From positions 1 to 43,844 of the forward strand of contig CAUHNW010000024.1 of the NCBI GenBank assembly GCA_959607825.1: a stretch of DNA of 43,844 nucleotides. The letters run 5' to 3'. Source of the stretch: HGM13006 sp900757695. GTDB lineage: Bacteria; Bacillota; Clostridia; Oscillospirales; Oscillospiraceae. Below, one piece after another: positions 1 through 8,055 of this stretch. Both the position numbers and the translations under genes were made by a program. Under the pieces are notes generated by a model. That model made no database searches and was not told the DNA's origin. It saw only the letters and a list, made by a program, of their open reading frames with translations. Every line of letters begins with the position of its first letter. The first letter of the stretch is position 1.

Positions 1-175
1 CAAAACGGGTGCCTGAGATACCATCATCGGTAAAGTGCGTAGGGTTGGGCAGCCCATTCCGGCGGGCAAAATCCTCTAACATCTGTTTTTGGTTGGATAT
101 GGAGTTGCTCTCGCCCTGTAACTCATCGTCCCGGCTCAGGCGCTCGTACAGTGGGGTAATTTTTTCATTTCTCAT
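1..175 (-). CDS. Large serine recombinase, N-terminal fragment (runs off window)
   Basis: The minus strand encodes 58 codons beginning MRNEKITPLYERLSRDD and running off the left edge. This is the start of the resolvase/invertase catalytic domain of large serine recombinases (TnpX/TndX type). The nucleophile should be Ser14 in YERLSRDD, followed by the ESNSISNQ stretch and DDGISGTRF typical of the family. The ATG at 173-175 follows an AGGAGG ribosome binding site at 182-187. Such enzymes excise and integrate mobile elements, and their genes often lie close to one end of the element. Here the gene starts about 70 bases from a coupling-protein gene that is cut short, so the element end probably lies between them. 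The plus-strand reading of this stretch is a shadow. Family call is firm; the element's identity is unknown. Confidence 0.85.
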   Translation of the reverse strand, partial: MRNEKITPLYERLSRDDELQGESNSISNQKQMLEDFARRNGLPNPTHFTDDGISGTRF

Positions 176-197
176 GGCTGTACCTCCTGAAACAAAA

Positions 198-260
198 ATG
201 CTCTAAGTGATTGCTTCACTAACCATGACAAAATCATGATTAAGAAGTCACTTAGAGCAT
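198..260. repeat. Inverted repeat at probable element end
   Basis: ATGCTCTAAGTGA at 198-210 and its reverse complement at 248-260 form a perfect 13-bp inverted repeat; a CTTC/GAAG match at 214-217 and 244-247 extends the arms. A smaller CATGA/TCATG pair lies inside. It sits between the serine recombinase start and the broken coupling-protein gene, and it supplies that gene's last codons and stop. It could be a recombinase binding site at the element end, a terminator for the truncated gene, or both. Confidence 0.6.
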
Positions 261-1225
261 ATATCACCCGCCGCCAACTTATATTTCTTATACTGCCGGA
301 CGGCGAAATGGTTGGGCTTGCGCGCTTCCAAGCGCTTGAACATCTGATCTACGGCGTTCTCAAAATCCTCATCGTCCTCCCGCACCTCCATGGCGTTTAG
401 AAATTCGATCAGTGTGGCGAAATTCTGCTCCTCCTCCGGGGCTTCATAGTGGATGTAGCCGATCAGAGCCGTGTAGAGCAGTGTTTCGGCCTTTAGCCAA
501 AAATCGTCGCCGGATTTTCCGTCGCCCTTGGTGTTGGCAATGAGGGTGTTCACCAGTTTCAGAATGTCCTTCTCGCTGTGGATGTACGCGAACGGATTGT
601 AGTGCATGGATTTCTTGAAGTTGATGGTGTTGAAGATTTTGATGCGATAGCCGTTTTTCTGAAGGGCTGTGCCGCAGTCAAGGACGATATCGCCCTTCGG
701 ATCAGTGACAACGTAGGAACTATGCATTTGGAGTAGGTTTGGCTTCAGCCAATAGCGCGTTTTGCCGGAACCGGAGCCGCCGACCACCAGTACGTTCTTG
801 TTCCGGGCATACTTGGGATTCTTCGGACGGTTGGACATGGTCAGCCGCTCTGTTTTCGTGAGAATAATGTTCTCCGAAAAGGTTGGATCTTCAAAGGGAG
901 CAATGTCTTTTGGGGTGCCCCAACGGGCGCTGCCGTATTCCTCATTGTGGCGGTACTTTTTCGCATTGCGGCCTTTGAGATAGACGGCCAATCGCAACAG
1001 GCCGCCACAGACAGCGCCGAATACCAAATCCTCGGGGTAACGGCTGGGCCAAGGGGATTGAAACGCGGTTCCCAGCATGGAAAGAAAGCTCATGGTGTGG
1101 GCAGAAAGGTCGGAGCCGCTGGAGGTGCGCCAGGCAAGAGAGAGCTTGGTGGAGAGCAGGGCAATGAGCAGATAGGGAATGCTGAGAATTAGGCGACGTA
1201 TTAGAATGGCTTTGTTTAACTGCAC
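248..1225 (-). CDS. Truncated VirD4/TraG-type conjugation coupling protein
   Basis: This type IV coupling protein brings relaxase-bound DNA to the conjugation channel and is a membrane-anchored hexameric ATPase. The 325 residues show two N-terminal membrane segments (about 11-31 and 66-84), the EYGSARWGT motif (96-104) and a Walker A GGSGSGKT (149-156), followed by VTDPKGD. Family members are usually about 600 residues. This one stops after KLAAG with the unrelated tail DICSK, so Walker B and the C-terminal half of the ATPase are missing and the product should be inactive. The GTG start follows AGGAGG at 1235-1240. Its usual upstream partner pcfB lies 7.5 kb away on the same strand, separated by pilus and toxin-antitoxin genes. 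Confidence 0.85.
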   Translation of the reverse strand: MQLNKAILIRRLILSIPYLLIALLSTKLSLAWRTSSGSDLSAHTMSFLSMLGTAFQSPWPSRYPEDLVFGAVCGGLLRLAVYLKGRNAKKYRHNEEYGSARWGTPKDIAPFEDPTFSENIILTKTERLTMSNRPKNPKYARNKNVLVVGGSGSGKTRYWLKPNLLQMHSSYVVTDPKGDIVLDCGTALQKNGYRIKIFNTINFKKSMHYNPFAYIHSEKDILKLVNTLIANTKGDGKSGDDFWLKAETLLYTALIGYIHYEAPEEEQNFATLIEFLNAMEVREDDEDFENAVDQMFKRLEARKPNHFAVRQYKKYKLAAGDICSK

Positions 1226-1277
1226 ATTTGGTTTCCTCCTTGCATTGTGTGTCGGTCAATTATTTTTGTAAGGTGTA

Positions 1278-1309
1278 TTGACTATTATACGCAAATTTGC
1301 GTATAATAG
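1278..1309 (+). promoter_or_regulatory. Promoter overlapped by a 28-bp perfect palindrome (operator)
   Basis: TTGACT (1278-1283), 18 bases, then TATAAT (1302-1307) form a good sigma-A promoter for the HTH gene starting at 1326. A perfect palindrome with 14-base half site CTATTATACGCAAA spans 1282-1309, covering the spacer and the -10 box. A dimer bound here would block RNA polymerase, so autorepression by the HTH protein just downstream is the simplest reading. Confidence 0.75.
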
Positions 1310-1325
1310 CATTGGAGTGATTTAC

Positions 1326-1808
1326 ATGAACCTGAAGCAATATCGGGAGCGGCTGGGCTACACCCAAAAGGAGCTGGCAGATCGAAGCGGGATCAACTAT
1401 CGTTCCCTGCAGGACTATGAGCAGGGCCACAAGCGCCTTGCGTCTGCCAATGGGGAAACACTGCTTCGGCTGTCCATGGCGCTGGGCTGCTCCGTGGAAC
1501 AGCTGTTCGATGATCCTGATGATACCGTGGCTGGTGCGCCGCTGCACAAAGAAAATAATGTTCCGCTTGAGAGAATCACCGCTCAGCCCCTGTTTTGCTC
1601 CAGATACAAGGTGCCGGGGCGCTGGGAGTACCACAACGGCGGAATCTGCACGGTGTTTTATTACGATGACAGGATTATCCGGCTCCCATTCGATGCGGTA
1701 TTTACGGAGGAGCGGCTTTTGTGGGCGGCGGATGCTGCCGAGCTTCAAATGGAGTCCGCAATAGATGAGATCCTGTTCCAAAAAGAATTCGCAAATTGGG
1801 GGCTGTGA
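1326..1808 (+). CDS. XRE-family HTH transcriptional regulator
   Basis: A 160-residue protein with an N-terminal Cro/CI-type helix-turn-helix (about residues 1-55: LKQYRERLGYTQKELADRSG, then YRSLQDYEQGHKR) and a C-terminal domain of about 100 residues that I do not recognise. The ATG at 1326 is chosen because it lies downstream of the promoter and begins the HTH; a longer reading from 1278 would start inside the -35 box. The operator palindrome over its own promoter suggests autoregulation. It lies divergently from the truncated coupling-protein gene, so it may once have controlled transfer genes. After the stop the same frame stays open for 37 codons (see the next entry). Confidence 0.85.
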   Translation: MNLKQYRERLGYTQKELADRSGINYRSLQDYEQGHKRLASANGETLLRLSMALGCSVEQLFDDPDDTVAGAPLHKENNVPLERITAQPLFCSRYKVPGRWEYHNGGICTVFYYDDRIIRLPFDAVFTEERLLWAADAAELQMESAIDEILFQKEFANWGL

Positions 1809-1922
1809 GCTGATGTCGGAAAGCATATTTTATTTGATGGGCTTGATCCGCAGATCAACGTAGAAGCAATTCTGAATGGCTATCATCGGAAAATAGAACT
1901 GCTCAGTCAATGGATGAAGTGA
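1809..1922 (+). pseudogene. In-frame 37-codon continuation after the HTH gene stop
   Basis: Directly after the TGA at 1806-1808 the same frame continues as ADVGKHILFDGLDPQ, then INVEAILNGYHRKIELLSQW, and ends at TGA 1920-1922. It has no start codon or ribosome binding site at its head. The composition looks protein-like. It may be the severed C-terminus of the upstream regulator or the tail of a deleted small gene. I do not recognise a family. Confidence 0.35.
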
Positions 1923-2015
1923 TTTGGCCCGAAGCGTAAACCATGCAGAACACGTTGTATGAGACAAGGCTTTGTGGTATAATAAAAGCAGAAACAATGA
2001 AGTGAGGTGCTTTCT

Positions 2016-2297
2016 ATGACAATCGATTCGTTAAAACGCAGCCTTTTGAATATTGTGAAAGCATATCCGATTTGCCGCATTACGCTATTTGGTTCCAGAG
2101 CGGATGGTACCAATCGTGAGGACAGCGACGTGGACTTGATCATTGAATTTTCCGCTCCGATCACACTTATGACGATTTCAAGGCTCCGCTGCGAGTTAGA
2201 GGAACTGCTTGGCTTGGGCGTAGATATTATTCACGGGCCAATCCAGCCAACGGACATGATTGAAATTGGGAAGGTTGTTGAGCTTTATGCAGCATAG
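2016..2297 (+). CDS. mntA: MntA-type minimal nucleotidyltransferase antitoxin
   Basis: A 93-residue MNT-domain protein with the nucleotidyltransferase signature GSRADG (26-31) followed by DSDVDL, giving the metal-binding Asp38 and Asp40. In MNT/HEPN pairs this antitoxin neutralises the HEPN toxin, in characterised cases by AMPylating the toxin's active-site tyrosine. The ATG at 2016 has GAGGTG six bases upstream; a GTG at 2007 overlaps that site and is less likely. The stop overlaps the start of hepT by 11 bases, so the two are translationally coupled. The pair could stabilise the element in region A. Confidence 0.88.
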   Translation: MTIDSLKRSLLNIVKAYPICRITLFGSRADGTNREDSDVDLIIEFSAPITLMTISRLRCELEELLGLGVDIIHGPIQPTDMIEIGKVVELYAA

Positions 2298-2628
2298 AGA
2301 TAAAATTGTCCTGCAAAAGGTTATCAGCGAAATAGACATCGGAACAGGATTGCTGGGCGATGCAACGCTTTCAGAATTCGCAGAGAATGAGCTTCTCAAA
2401 CGTGCTGTCTGCATGACGGTGATCAATATCGGTGAGCTAATTAAGAACACGTCAGATGAATTGCGAAGCGCACACCGGGAAGTCCCGTGGAAGGCTGCCG
2501 CTGGTATGCGGGACATTGCGGCGCACAAATATCAGACTCTGCGTATGGAGGATGTTTACAATACCGCCAAAATTGATTTTGCAGAGTTACGAAGCATGTT
2601 TCAAGCAATTTTAGATGAGGAATTATAA
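2287..2628 (+). CDS. hepT: HepT-like HEPN-domain toxin
   Basis: A 113-residue, helical HEPN-domain (DUF86/HepT) protein. The Rx4HxY motif reads RDIAAHKY, giving Arg75, His80 and Tyr82, with the tyrosine being the residue modified by MntA in studied systems. HEPN toxins of this type act as ribonucleases. The ATG at 2287 overlaps the end of mntA; a TTG at 2260 would only add an unusual N-terminus. A Rho-independent terminator follows six bases after the stop, so the pair is a self-contained operon. Confidence 0.87.
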   Translation: MQHRDKIVLQKVISEIDIGTGLLGDATLSEFAENELLKRAVCMTVINIGELIKNTSDELRSAHREVPWKAAAGMRDIAAHKYQTLRMEDVYNTAKIDFAELRSMFQAILDEEL

Positions 2629-2633
2629 CGCTT

Positions 2634-2665
2634 CCGCCTGGATCACGCCGATTCAGGCGGTTTTT
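2634..2665 (+). terminator. Terminator after mntA-hepT
   Basis: CCGCCTG (2634-2640) pairs with CAGGCGG (2654-2660) around a 13-base loop and is followed by five T residues. Confidence 0.8.
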
Positions 2666-2700
2666 CATGTTCCTTACCTCTGCACCAGTGGTATGCGTGC

Positions 2701-2775
2701 AAAAGTGTAATTTATGGGTGAATAAATGTATTGAAAAGTGTAATAACTGTGCCATAAAAATAGTTGAAAAGTGTA
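2701..2775. repeat. Three direct repeats spaced exactly 33 bp
   Basis: AAAAGTGTA occurs at 2701, 2734 and 2767, the first two copies followed by A, with 33 bp between starts. On the minus strand the block begins TGTACACTTTTCAACT. This resembles the multiple internal repeats at the ends of TG...CA-type transposons, or iterons. No transposase is nearby, so it may be a solo end. Confidence 0.5.
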
Positions 2776-2790
2776 CAAGGATGAAGAAGC

Positions 2791-2828
2791 ATACCCCTGA
2801 GCAGATATTACGTTCTGCTCAGGGGTAT
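2791..2828. terminator. Strong hairpin after the sortase gene
   Basis: A perfect 15-bp stem (ATACCCCTGAGCAGA at 2791-2805 with 2814-2828) and an 8-base loop sits two bases beyond the sortase stop. The T-run is better on the plus strand (TATTTT) than on the minus, so it may end transcripts from either side. Confidence 0.65.
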
Positions 2829-2830
2829 TT

Positions 2831-3556
2831 TCACGCGGTACGTTTCCCCCGAACCAGCAGCCGATGGCTGTTCACCCCCACGGGCACGCAAGTCACCAGT
2901 GTCACATAGTCCTCACCGTCCACGATCTGAAGCTCAGAGGTATCGGTGGGGGCTACCTTTCTGACCTGATCCACAGTATAGGTGAGATCCCGGTCATACA
3001 CATGGATATAGAACACAGCCCCCTCCTTGAGCTTGGGCAGGTCCGTGAACAGTCGAGCCCCGCTCATGCCGGAATGCCCCGCCAGAACCGCATGGGTGCT
3101 GGGGCCGCCCACGGGCATGGAGGTCTCCGGCAGGTGGCCCACGCCCTTCATCAGAATGTCAGTGCTGACCCCATGGTAAATGGGCAGGAACACGCCGATG
3201 CTGGGGATCTCCACATAGCCCATGACCCCAGACGGGGTGACGTTCAAGAGCGAATCATATTCGGCATTGTCTGCATTTCCGTCCCGGAAGGGATCGGAGA
3301 CCAGCTTCACCTGATCGGCCAGCTGGTCGTTGTAATTTTTGGCCCGTTCCAGCTCTGCCTCGGCATCCCCATCGTCCAGCTCTTCCACCTGATCCGTATA
3401 TTCCACATAGAGCTCAGACTGATGGCGGTTACTGAGCCAGTTGGAGAGCGTCGGGTACAGGAGCATTCCGCAGCCGGAGAGAAACAGCACCGCGGAGATC
3501 AGAATGGGGAGCGCCCTCGAATGAGAGCGCTCCCTGCGTTTGCTGCCCCTGCTCAT
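2831..3556 (-). CDS. Class C (pilus-polymerising) sortase
   Basis: This membrane-bound transpeptidase cleaves LPxTG-type signals and links pilin subunits covalently. The 241 residues have an N-terminal signal anchor (about 13-35), the lid motif DPF (88-90) typical of class C enzymes, catalytic His161 in LAGHSG, Cys223 in TLVTC and Arg232 in HRLLVRG. The C-terminal membrane segment found in many class C sortases is absent; the protein ends at RGKRTA. The start codon overlaps the pilin stop (ATGA), so the two are coupled. It is the last gene of a three-gene pilus operon downstream of pcfB and is followed by a hairpin. Confidence 0.93.
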   Translation of the reverse strand: MSRGSKRRERSHSRALPILISAVLFLSGCGMLLYPTLSNWLSNRHQSELYVEYTDQVEELDDGDAEAELERAKNYNDQLADQVKLVSDPFRDGNADNAEYDSLLNVTPSGVMGYVEIPSIGVFLPIYHGVSTDILMKGVGHLPETSMPVGGPSTHAVLAGHSGMSGARLFTDLPKLKEGAVFYIHVYDRDLTYTVDQVRKVAPTDTSELQIVDGEDYVTLVTCVPVGVNSHRLLVRGKRTA

Positions 3557-5499
3557 GCGCGGCGCTTCCGGGTGAATACGACTGCGCTGCCAACTGCGGT
3601 CAGCAGAGCCAGAATGCCCATGCCGTACAGGAGCTTATTGCCTCTGCCGCCGGTCTTGGGCAGCTCAAAGTTGGCAGTGTTGACGACGGTCAGTGGTACC
3701 AGTGCGGAGACGGAACCGTTGTCCTCCAGCATCTCCACGGTCTTGCCATTGACCGTAGCGGAAGCTGTCAGGAGATTTGCACCGCAGATATCGCAGACCT
3801 GAGTACCAGCGCTCTGGGAGATCACCACGGTAATGTCCTCCTTCAGCAGTGCATAGCCGCTGTCCGTGGCGGTCTCAGTGATCACATAGGTGTCATCCTC
3901 CAGCCCCTTCACCAGAACCTTGCCCTTGTTGGTGCCTTCGGACATGGGCACAAACTGCGTGGCTTCGGCCTCCTCGGTGGTGTGGCCGGTGACATAGTAA
4001 ACGCCCTCGGCCTGATTTAGCGCTGCCTGCACATAATAGCCGTCCGTGGTGTTATGGAGCAGGAATTTGACCTTGGAAAAATCGCCGTTGTGGTCGGAGA
4101 ACTCCTTGGTCAGGTCGATGCCATAGGTGTAGACGTGGCAGCAGTCCTTCAGGGTGTCATAATAGTCGGTGTTGGTGCGCTTCCAGGTCAGCTCCACATC
4201 ATTGGGATTGCCGGAATCGCCGTAGACGGTGGCGGCATCACTGCCCACGGTGCAGGCATAGGTGATCCGCAGGGTGAGGTCGCTGTAGCCACGGCGCAGG
4301 CTGATGGCGGGAGCATAGACAGTTTCAGAGCTGTTGATTTCGTCCAGACCCGCCTGGGTCATTTCAATGGTCATGGAAGAACCGTTCATTGGGTCGTAAT
4401 CGGTGTAGCTGGCAGTGAATTTGCCGTCAGCTTCCGTCCATGCTGCCACCAAATCGGTGCAGGCTTTGTCCCGGAAGAACTCCAGTTTCACATCGTTTTT
4501 GTTGTACCGGATGCCCTTGGAGAGGCTGTCCACAAAGGTATAGGTGGTCAGTGCCGTAGCAGGAGAGGTGATGGTGGGCAGTGTGGAGATTACCTGGTAC
4601 TCCACCACATCCCCGTCAGAGGCAGTGGCGGTGTGGGCGTAACCATCGGTGATGTCATCGGTAGAACCATTGTTCTTGCCGGTGTCGGTATGGGCCTCCC
4701 GAACCGTCTTACTAAGATCCGGCATACCGGTCTCGTTCTTGGGGTACACGGTAACGTCGTAGTTCCAGCCAGTGCCGTCAATGGTGGTCATGGGGAGACT
4801 TACTAGGAAGGGATCAGTGGTGGAGGTGACGTTCTCCGGCACCCGGGTCTCAATGACCAGATAAAGCCCCTGTTCCAAATTGGCGGCTCCGGTCTTGCCG
4901 TTCTGATCGGTTTCAGGCAGAGCGATGCCGCCGCAGTTCTGCATATACTGCTCCAGCGCCGCCTTGGTGGAAGTAGAGTTTCGACTCAGAGCATCGGACA
5001 GAGCGTTGATGAGGGTATCGCTTTCAAAATACCAGACGCGGTTCTGCTGGGTGTCGTGATCCACCCGGTAGGCATCGTTGGTGGTGAGTCCCAGAGCGGA
5101 GAGAAACTGAATGGTCTCCTTGCTGCCGGTTTTGGTATTCTCAGTGAAGCTGTACAGGGGAATGGTCTCCTGCTGACCGTTCTTGGATGCGCCCTTATAC
5201 ATGGACAGTTGGCCCAGCCGAATGTAGCTGAACTCCACGCCCTGAATGGCGTACTGGCTGAGGGCCGCATTCACATCGGAATCATAGCTGCCGGTGGAAA
5301 CATAGCTGCTGACATCCCAGGCCCCGTCCTGGGCAGCGGTGGTGGTGTCGTACTTATAAAGGGTCAGGGATACTGGCTTTTCGGTATCCACCGTGGCTGA
5401 TGCTTCATCGGCGGCGGAAACGCCGGGGATCAGGGCGCTTGCCATCAGACTGAGGCCCAGCGCCAGTGCCGTGAGCTGCTTTAAGTGCATCTTTTTCAT
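3553..5499 (-). CDS. Sortase-dependent major pilin (SpaA-type backbone)
   Basis: A 648-residue surface protein that should be exported, polymerised by the sortase next door and anchored to peptidoglycan. It has a signal peptide (1-29), a pilin motif YPKN at 252-255 whose Lys254 would make the inter-subunit bond, E-box-like segments (LYLVIETRVP at 212-221 and YVITETATDSGYALL near the C-terminus) that support intramolecular isopeptide bonds, and LPKTG at 613-617 followed by a hydrophobic segment and RKRRA. The ATG at 5499 has a ribosome binding site AGGAGG reading on the minus strand just upstream. It is second in the operon after the tip adhesin. In ICEs such surface proteins may promote cell-to-cell contact during mating; that role is inference here. 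Confidence 0.93.
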   Translation of the reverse strand: MKKMHLKQLTALALGLSLMASALIPGVSAADEASATVDTEKPVSLTLYKYDTTTAAQDGAWDVSSYVSTGSYDSDVNAALSQYAIQGVEFSYIRLGQLSMYKGASKNGQQETIPLYSFTENTKTGSKETIQFLSALGLTTNDAYRVDHDTQQNRVWYFESDTLINALSDALSRNSTSTKAALEQYMQNCGGIALPETDQNGKTGAANLEQGLYLVIETRVPENVTSTTDPFLVSLPMTTIDGTGWNYDVTVYPKNETGMPDLSKTVREAHTDTGKNNGSTDDITDGYAHTATASDGDVVEYQVISTLPTITSPATALTTYTFVDSLSKGIRYNKNDVKLEFFRDKACTDLVAAWTEADGKFTASYTDYDPMNGSSMTIEMTQAGLDEINSSETVYAPAISLRRGYSDLTLRITYACTVGSDAATVYGDSGNPNDVELTWKRTNTDYYDTLKDCCHVYTYGIDLTKEFSDHNGDFSKVKFLLHNTTDGYYVQAALNQAEGVYYVTGHTTEEAEATQFVPMSEGTNKGKVLVKGLEDDTYVITETATDSGYALLKEDITVVISQSAGTQVCDICGANLLTASATVNGKTVEMLEDNGSVSALVPLTVVNTANFELPKTGGRGNKLLYGMGILALLTAVGSAVVFTRKRRA

Positions 5500-5514
5500 A
5501 GAATCATCCTCCTG

Positions 5515-8031
5515 TTAGATGTGGTGAAACAGCTTGCGCCGCCCGCAGCAGACAAAGAAAAATGCGCCCATGGCAATCAGAAGCATCGCCAGAGGCACAA
5601 AGGGAAAGTTTCGTCCGCCGGTCAAGGGTAGCGTGTAGATGTGATTGTTCTTGACGGTGAAGGTCAGGTCGTAGAAATATGCCTTGCCATTCTCCGTTTC
5701 ATCCGGCTCTAACGTAACGTCCTGCTCCGGATATTCCGCAGGGATCACGCCCTCAAATACCGGCTCGGACAGGAGCGCATACCCATCGGGCGCGCTGACC
5801 TCAGTGAGACGATACTTGGTCTCGCCGTCCGCCCAAAGCCCTTCATAGGTGACGGTGCCCTGAGCATCCGTGGTAAGCTGGCCGTTCTGGACGTCTGCGG
5901 TGCTGGTATAGCCCTTGGCGATTACGTCATTGGAGCGTGACGCAACGGGCTTCCACTGGCTTCCGTCGTAGTATTCCAGCAGGAAGGTACAGCCGGGAAG
6001 CGGGCTGCCGTTCGCATCCTGCTTGGAAACGGAAATGCTTCCGGGCCACCGTTTGTTCTCACAGGTGACGGTAATGGAATCATCGTGCTTGCTCACCGTC
6101 CAGGTGCCGGTGTTGCTTTCGTCCAGCAGGTATCCGTGGGGTGCTGCGGTTTCCGTCCAGGTGTAGGTGACACCGTAGAACAGATTTTCAAAGAATGCGG
6201 TGCCGCTTGCGTCCGTGCCCATGACCTGCTTGCTGCCGTCGCTGCCCGTTAAGGTAAACATGGCGTTGGCCAGGGGCTCCTGGGTGTCGCCGTCCACCTT
6301 GCGGATGGTCAGCTTGCCGGTCCAGATGTTGTTGTGCAGCTCCAGCTGATTGCCGCAGGTATCGGCGGTTACGGTTTTGTTGTGCGCAGTGATTGCCGCT
6401 TCGTAAATCGTCTCGTCCAGATCATAGCCCGTCCAGCCGGAGACCTGCTGGAGGCAGTAGGTGCCATAAGGCAGGTCCTTGGAGGTGCCCTTGCCGTCTT
6501 TGCCGACGGTAATCATGTCGCGCTCAGAATCCTTGGCCTTATCGTAGCTGCCAGCGGATTTCAGCCATACGCGGAAAACGGCTCCGTCCTCCGGCTGCTT
6601 GGTTCCCGCAACCTGATTCCGGGCGCACTTGCTGACCTGGATTCTCCCGGCAATAACCTGATCCGATACCGTCAGGGCAATGTGATTGTCCGCCTCGAAA
6701 TAGTGGCTGTAGCTGGTTTTCAGGGGATAGACCGTAGCATCCAGCTGATAGCCTATGGGGGCCTTGGTCTCCTTCAAGGTGTAAACCGCATCACTCTCCG
6801 TGCAGGGGTAAGAATCCGTGGTAAAGCTGCCGTTTTGAATGGTGTAGCTCTTTACGGCGGTGCCATTCCGGTAGAGGGTGTATTCCGCGCCGTCCAGGGT
6901 GGCATCGCCCTGGGCAGTTGCGCCGTTCGCATCGACTTTGGTAACGGTGGCATGCCAATACTTATAGGTGTTGGTGAAGCTGATGGTCTCCGCGCTTCCA
7001 GTGCCGGTTGTGCTGTCTGCGGAAATGGTCACAGTTTTTGCACGGACAGGAAGATAGGCATTGCCGGGGTCCAGCTCCTCCACAGTGTAGGTGCCCACAT
7101 AGATGCCGGAAAAGGACGCCACGCCGGAGGAATTGGTGCTCACGGTCACATCCACATTCTTTCCGATGGTGGAGGTGCCGTAGAGCCGAAACTGAAAGCC
7201 CTTGAGACTTCCATAGTTTACGGATTTCTGTACCGTCAGCCCACCCGTCAGGGGCGTGTTCGTAAACGTAACGGTGCTGGTGCCGCCGGGCTGTAGGGTA
7301 ACAGTCTGGGCGGGCTGAATCACATAGCCGGACACAGCCTGCTCCGTGACCGTATAGGTTCCGGCCTCCAGATCCGAAACGGTGATATTGCCGGAGCCGT
7401 CCGTGGTTCGGGTGACGGATGCCCCGGTAGCATCGTTCTGGATGGTGAAGGTCCAGCCGTCCAGGCCGATGCTGCTGTCCGATACCCGCTTGATGAGCTT
7501 TAGAGTTCCCGTTTCCGGGGCCGGAGGCGTGTAGCTGAGGGTCAGGTATGCCTTGGGATTGGAAGCGCCGCCATTGGTGAGCACCGTCTGATAGGTGCTG
7601 TTTTCCCAAATGGTCGGGTTGGAGGTGTCCATATCCACCTGACTGCTGGTTCCGGTGATAGTCTGACCTGCCACATTGTCAATGGAATCGGCGGGAACCG
7701 AAATGCTCAGACTGTTCCCGGAATGGGTAAAGGTCACGCCGGGATAGCTGAACGTGAAATAGTCCAGCACGCCGTTGGCATCGGTGACGGCTGCTTCATA
7801 GCAGTTCGTGGCCTTGTTAAAGGTCAGGTTCACAGTGCTGGGGCTGGAACTGCCGGAAAAGCTGGGTACAGAGCCGTTGGAGATCCCGGTGGAAATGGCA
7901 TCGAGGATCGCCATATAGGGATAGTACAGGTCATTGCCCAGGGTTTTCTTGACCGCGTAGTAGAGGCCATAGTCTGAGCAATTCTGAATATCTGCGTACC
8001 GCTGCCGCATGATGACCTCCCAGATCAGCAC
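5515..8031 (-). CDS. Thioester/CnaB adhesin, C-terminal part after an in-frame amber codon
   Basis: This is the larger part of a tip adhesin whose full frame would span 5515-8691 (1,058 codons). The part begins with the second half of the thioester domain: AEYAATQVLIWE, whose Gln220 in full-length numbering would form the thioester with Cys156. It then carries about six CnaB/SpaA-like beta domains, each ending in an E-box such as YTVTEQ, YTVEEL, YTLKET or YRLTEV, and a sorting signal LPLTG (801-805 of this part) with a membrane segment and positive tail. It has no signal peptide and no plausible ribosome binding site of its own. Unless the TAG at 8056-8058 is read through, it should not reach the surface. 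The reading frame is otherwise clean over 2.5 kb, so the lesion looks recent. Confidence 0.85.
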   Translation of the reverse strand: MLIWEVIMRQRYADIQNCSDYGLYYAVKKTLGNDLYYPYMAILDAISTGISNGSVPSFSGSSSPSTVNLTFNKATNCYEAAVTDANGVLDYFTFSYPGVTFTHSGNSLSISVPADSIDNVAGQTITGTSSQVDMDTSNPTIWENSTYQTVLTNGGASNPKAYLTLSYTPPAPETGTLKLIKRVSDSSIGLDGWTFTIQNDATGASVTRTTDGSGNITVSDLEAGTYTVTEQAVSGYVIQPAQTVTLQPGGTSTVTFTNTPLTGGLTVQKSVNYGSLKGFQFRLYGTSTIGKNVDVTVSTNSSGVASFSGIYVGTYTVEELDPGNAYLPVRAKTVTISADSTTGTGSAETISFTNTYKYWHATVTKVDANGATAQGDATLDGAEYTLYRNGTAVKSYTIQNGSFTTDSYPCTESDAVYTLKETKAPIGYQLDATVYPLKTSYSHYFEADNHIALTVSDQVIAGRIQVSKCARNQVAGTKQPEDGAVFRVWLKSAGSYDKAKDSERDMITVGKDGKGTSKDLPYGTYCLQQVSGWTGYDLDETIYEAAITAHNKTVTADTCGNQLELHNNIWTGKLTIRKVDGDTQEPLANAMFTLTGSDGSKQVMGTDASGTAFFENLFYGVTYTWTETAAPHGYLLDESNTGTWTVSKHDDSITVTCENKRWPGSISVSKQDANGSPLPGCTFLLEYYDGSQWKPVASRSNDVIAKGYTSTADVQNGQLTTDAQGTVTYEGLWADGETKYRLTEVSAPDGYALLSEPVFEGVIPAEYPEQDVTLEPDETENGKAYFYDLTFTVKNNHIYTLPLTGGRNFPFVPLAMLLIAMGAFFFVCCGRRKLFHHI

Positions 8032-8055
8032 CTGAGTAGCGGCATACTCCGCCTT

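Noticed and set aside
9..206. Plus-strand ORF of 65 codons at the left edge
   Set aside because: The opposite strand encodes a clear serine recombinase N-terminus with a ribosome binding site.
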